From positions 57,583 through 121,582 of the forward strand of contig NZ_BONZ01000031.1 of NCBI RefSeq assembly GCF_016862975.1: 64,000 bases of DNA. The letters are read 5' to 3'. The notes beneath the pieces were generated by a model. That model ran no database searches, was not told where the DNA came from, and saw nothing but the letters and a program-made list of their open reading frames with translations. The translations under genes were made by a program, and so were the position numbers. This stretch comes from Rugosimonospora africana (GTDB lineage: Bacteria; Actinomycetota; Actinomycetes; Mycobacteriales; Micromonosporaceae). Positions 62,601-64,000 of this stretch are shown in pieces. The stretch's first letter is position 1; every line of letters begins with the position of its first letter.

Positions 62601-64000
62601 CGGAGCCGCCTCTCGCCACGGAGCCGGTCCGCCCGTCGCCGACGCCTCCCGCGCACGCCCTGCCCACACCGACTCTTCTGGAGCCCACCGCCATGACCGA
62701 GCCCGACCCCGGCGCCCAGTGGCTGGCCGCGATGCAGGAGCTGCAGCGCCAGACCGTCGAGGCCCACATGCACTTCCAGCGGGTTCTCGCGGAGTCCCAC
62801 CAGGCGTTCCTCCAGCTGGCCGAGAACACGTTCGCCGCGCTCGCCGGGAAGCCGCAGCCGCATCCACAGCAACCGCAGCCGCAGCAGATCCCGCAGCAGA
62901 TCCCGGCGCCCGTCCCCATGCCTCCGGCGCCCGAGCCGCAGCTAGTCCCACCGCAGCTAGTCCCGCCGCCGGTCGTTGAACCGCCGGTCGTCGAACCACC
63001 CGCCCTGCGACCGCAGGTTGCCGGGCCACCGCCTGCCGAGGGCACGCCCGCCAACGGCACGCCCGCCGAGGGCGCGCCATCCGGGCGCACGACTGCCGAC
63101 GGCACGCCCGCCGAGGGCGCGACGCCTGCCGAGCCCGTGAGTCTTGCGCTGCTGCTGTCCGTCGTCGCCGACAAGACCGGCTACCCGGTGGACATGCTCG
63201 ACGGTGGCATGGACCTGGAGACCGACCTCGGCATCGACTCGATCAAGAAGGTCGAGATCTTCGCGGCGGTCCGCCAGCGCGCCGAGGGCCTGCCGCCGAC
63301 CGACTCGCCGCAGATGGCCCAGCTCTTCCAGGCGCGCACGCTGGACGAGGTCATGCGCCGCGCCACCGACGACAACGCGGTGCCCACCGTCGCCGGTACC
63401 GACGCCGGGATTCAGAGCCCCGCGGTGGTGGTACGCCGATTACAGGTCAGGCCGATCGCCGCGCCCGCGTGCGGGCTGGCCCTCGCGGGCCTGCGAAAGG
63501 GACCGATCACCGTCGTCGACGGCGGCAGCGGACTCGCACCGGCCGTGGTCGCACGGCTATACGGGGACGGCATCACGGCCGCGGTCGGCGACCTGCCGGC
63601 GCACGATGCGTGGGGCGTGGTCCTGCTCGGCGGGCTGGCGCCCGTGTGGGACCCCGAGCAAGCCGGCTCGGTGAGCCGAGCCGCTTTCCAGGCCGCTCGC
63701 AGTGTGGCCGCCGGCATGGGGGAGCGCGGCGGGGTGTTCGTGACCGTACAGGACACCGGCGGCTTCTTCGGGCTGGACGACCCCGATCCGCGGCGCGCCT
63801 GGCTCGGCGGGATCGCCGCCCTGGCCCGGACCGCCGCGAAGGAGTGGCCGTTGGCCGCGGTCAAGGCCATCGACTGTCAGCTCGGCGACCGCGGTTCCGA
63901 CGCCATAGCGGCCGCGATCGTCGACGAACTGCTGACCGGCGGGTCCACACTCAACGTCGGCCTGCGCGCCGACGGGACGCGATGGACCCTCACCGACCGC
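59609..64000 (+). CDS. PfaA/HglE-like type I polyketide (PUFA-type) synthase, 3' end outside window
   Basis: An open frame of at least 1464 codons running off the window. The ketosynthase (about 20-455) has Cys221 in VDAACASS, His356 in EAHGTAT and His397 in [11 protein letters not shown], and the PUFA-type [17 protein letters not shown]. The acyltransferase (about 590-890) has FPGQGSQ and GHSVGEL with Ser687, and AFHSPLA. A Pro/Ala/Lys-rich linker (about 950-1160) leads to one ACP with the phosphopantetheine Ser1211 in [12 protein letters not shown], then the start of a ketoreductase from about 1260. KS-AT-ACP-KR is the PfaA/HglE order, but true PUFA synthases have several tandem ACPs, here only one. 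The ATG follows AAGGAAG. With PfaD it would make a long-chain polyunsaturated or glycolipid acyl chain. Confidence 0.9.
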   Translation, partial: MPGFDVASDRPAIGNATGRAVPVAVVGLAALMPGARETAEFWHNIVAGRDLITDVPPGRWPAEEFYDPDPSTPDTTYSRRGAFLPDIEFDPLAHGLPPSTLGAIDPAQLLGLTVADALLADLEKNLAAPLDRERVSVILGSSTLSRVGTMDARIQRPLWLKALREQGIGEAEAHEVCDRIAEQYVPWQEDTFPGLLSNVVAGRIANRLDLHGTNCTVDAACASSLAAVSAAVNELALGKADLVVTGGVDATNNPLMYVCFSKTPALSPTGDARPFSDDADGTLLGEGLAMLGLKRLDAAERDGDRVYAVIRGLGTSSDGRGGAIYAPMAQGQVRALRRAYESAGYGPDTVELVEAHGTATRAGDAAEFESLRQVFGATGRPEGGWCALGTVKSQIGHTKAAAGAAGLIKAVLALHQRVLPPTIKVRKPNPVLGIEGSPFYLNTAVRPWTRRAEHARRASVSSFGFGGANYHVALEEYCGDASPDRRAARIRAAASELVLFGADSPQDLRARLVDGGGHEPPASNLAELALESQRNFDPGQRCRLAVVASDAGDLRAKLDRAAAMVDRQPEAPFALPGGVFYDEGPADPGRIAFVFPGQGSQYIGMGGDIAMALPAAQDVWDVAAGVDGALSDVVFPPPVFSDEQRAAQELRLTDTRWAQPALAAHSLSLLALLTSIGLQADCVAGHSVGELVALHAAGAMDAESLLRLVRHRGELLARIDDEPGGMLAVGADADAVAAAIRDSTIADLWLANINAPRQTVVSGTVRAIAALHERLTATGISARRLAVSAAFHSPLARSAVEPLREFLEKLELTVPRIDVYGNADAAPYSRVPDAIRRTLARHPAAPVRFLDQIEAMYADGVRTFVEVGAGAALTGLIGQILGNRDHLAVSLDKRGRDGVTAWHEAVGRLAVHGVPVNLTKLSQDRSSATPKPGSGADRPRMSVRINGTGYSPPAAPKPPLATKPPAAPRPLAATKPPLAPRPLAAAEPPLAPKPPAAAEPPLATEPVRPSPTPPAHALPTPTLLEPTAMTEPDPGAQWLAAMQELQRQTVEAHMHFQRVLAESHQAFLQLAENTFAALAGKPQPHPQQPQPQQIPQQIPAPVPMPPAPEPQLVPPQLVPPPVVEPPVVEPPALRPQVAGPPPAEGTPANGTPAEGAPSGRTTADGTPAEGATPAEPVSLALLLSVVADKTGYPVDMLDGGMDLETDLGIDSIKKVEIFAAVRQRAEGLPPTDSPQMAQLFQARTLDEVMRRATDDNAVPTVAGTDAGIQSPAVVVRRLQVRPIAAPACGLALAGLRKGPITVVDGGSGLAPAVVARLYGDGITAAVGDLPAHDAWGVVLLGGLAPVWDPEQAGSVSRAAFQAARSVAAGMGERGGVFVTVQDTGGFFGLDDPDPRRAWLGGIAALARTAAKEWPLAAVKAIDCQLGDRGSDAIAAAIVDELLTGGSTLNVGLRADGTRWTLTDR

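Noticed and set aside
59609..64000. Modular polyketide synthase for a macrolide-type product
   Set aside because: The KS motifs and ACP sequence, together with PfaD, fit iterative PUFA/Hgl-type synthases rather than modular ones.

Overview
The window is very GC-rich DNA with long uninterrupted genes, many GTG starts, several AfsR/SARP-type regulators, ECF sigma factors with zinc-finger anti-sigma factors, a lanthipeptide synthetase and a glucosyl-3-phosphoglycerate synthase. This points to a filamentous actinomycete, with the Micromonosporaceae as a plausible but unproven family. No tRNA, rRNA, CRISPR array, transposase or phage gene was seen.

Layout. 1-6.6 kb: the end of a secreted subtilase-like protein, then on the minus strand two AfsR-like STAND regulators with an ECF sigma factor between them, and a free-standing histone-H1-like Lys/Ala-rich protein. 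6.9-9.5 kb: an MFS exporter facing two small lipoproteins that look like the periplasmic alpha and thioredoxin parts of DsbD without its membrane part. 9.7-22.5 kb: a two-gene Tc (toxin complex) locus, made of an unusually short TcA-like subunit with N-terminal Ig-like domains and a TcB-TcC fusion whose C-terminal effector is unrecognised. 22.6-26 kb: transcribed away from the Tc genes is a minimal class IV-like lanthipeptide locus (LanL with intact zinc ligands, then a 40-residue precursor and a perfect hairpin). The 158-bp gap between Tc and lanL holds a perfect 19-bp inverted repeat built of GTTCCA/TGGAAC half-sites. This arrangement is the most striking feature of the window.

26-35 kb: a LAL-type LuxR regulator, a small DUF4242-type protein, two paralogous helical-repeat proteins sharing a C-terminal regulator module, a DoxX-like membrane protein preceded by a CRP-like site, and a secreted endonuclease/exonuclease/phosphatase-fold protein with FG-GAP repeats (a paralogue lies at 53 kb). 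35-40.7 kb: a NarL-type two-component system, an ABC-2 exporter, and a BlaI/M56-peptidase pair with a clear BlaI-type operator facing a CPxC membrane protein. 40.7-43.5 kb: an ECF sigma factor, its anti-sigma factor, a secreted-repeat lipoprotein and a second zinc-finger anti-sigma-like protein.

43.6-52.1 kb: a probable sugar or polyol uptake and catabolism operon (CUT2-type ABC transporter, two HSL-type esterases, a mannitol-dehydrogenase-family enzyme, a PfkB kinase) next to a PucR-type regulator. 52-57.7 kb: a hypothetical protein, the second secreted EEP/FG-GAP protein, a PadR/hydrolase divergent pair and gpgS. 57.9-64 kb: the start of a polyunsaturated-fatty-acid-synthase-like (Pfa/Hgl type) locus, with PfaD and then a KS-AT-ACP-KR megasynthase that runs off the end of the window.
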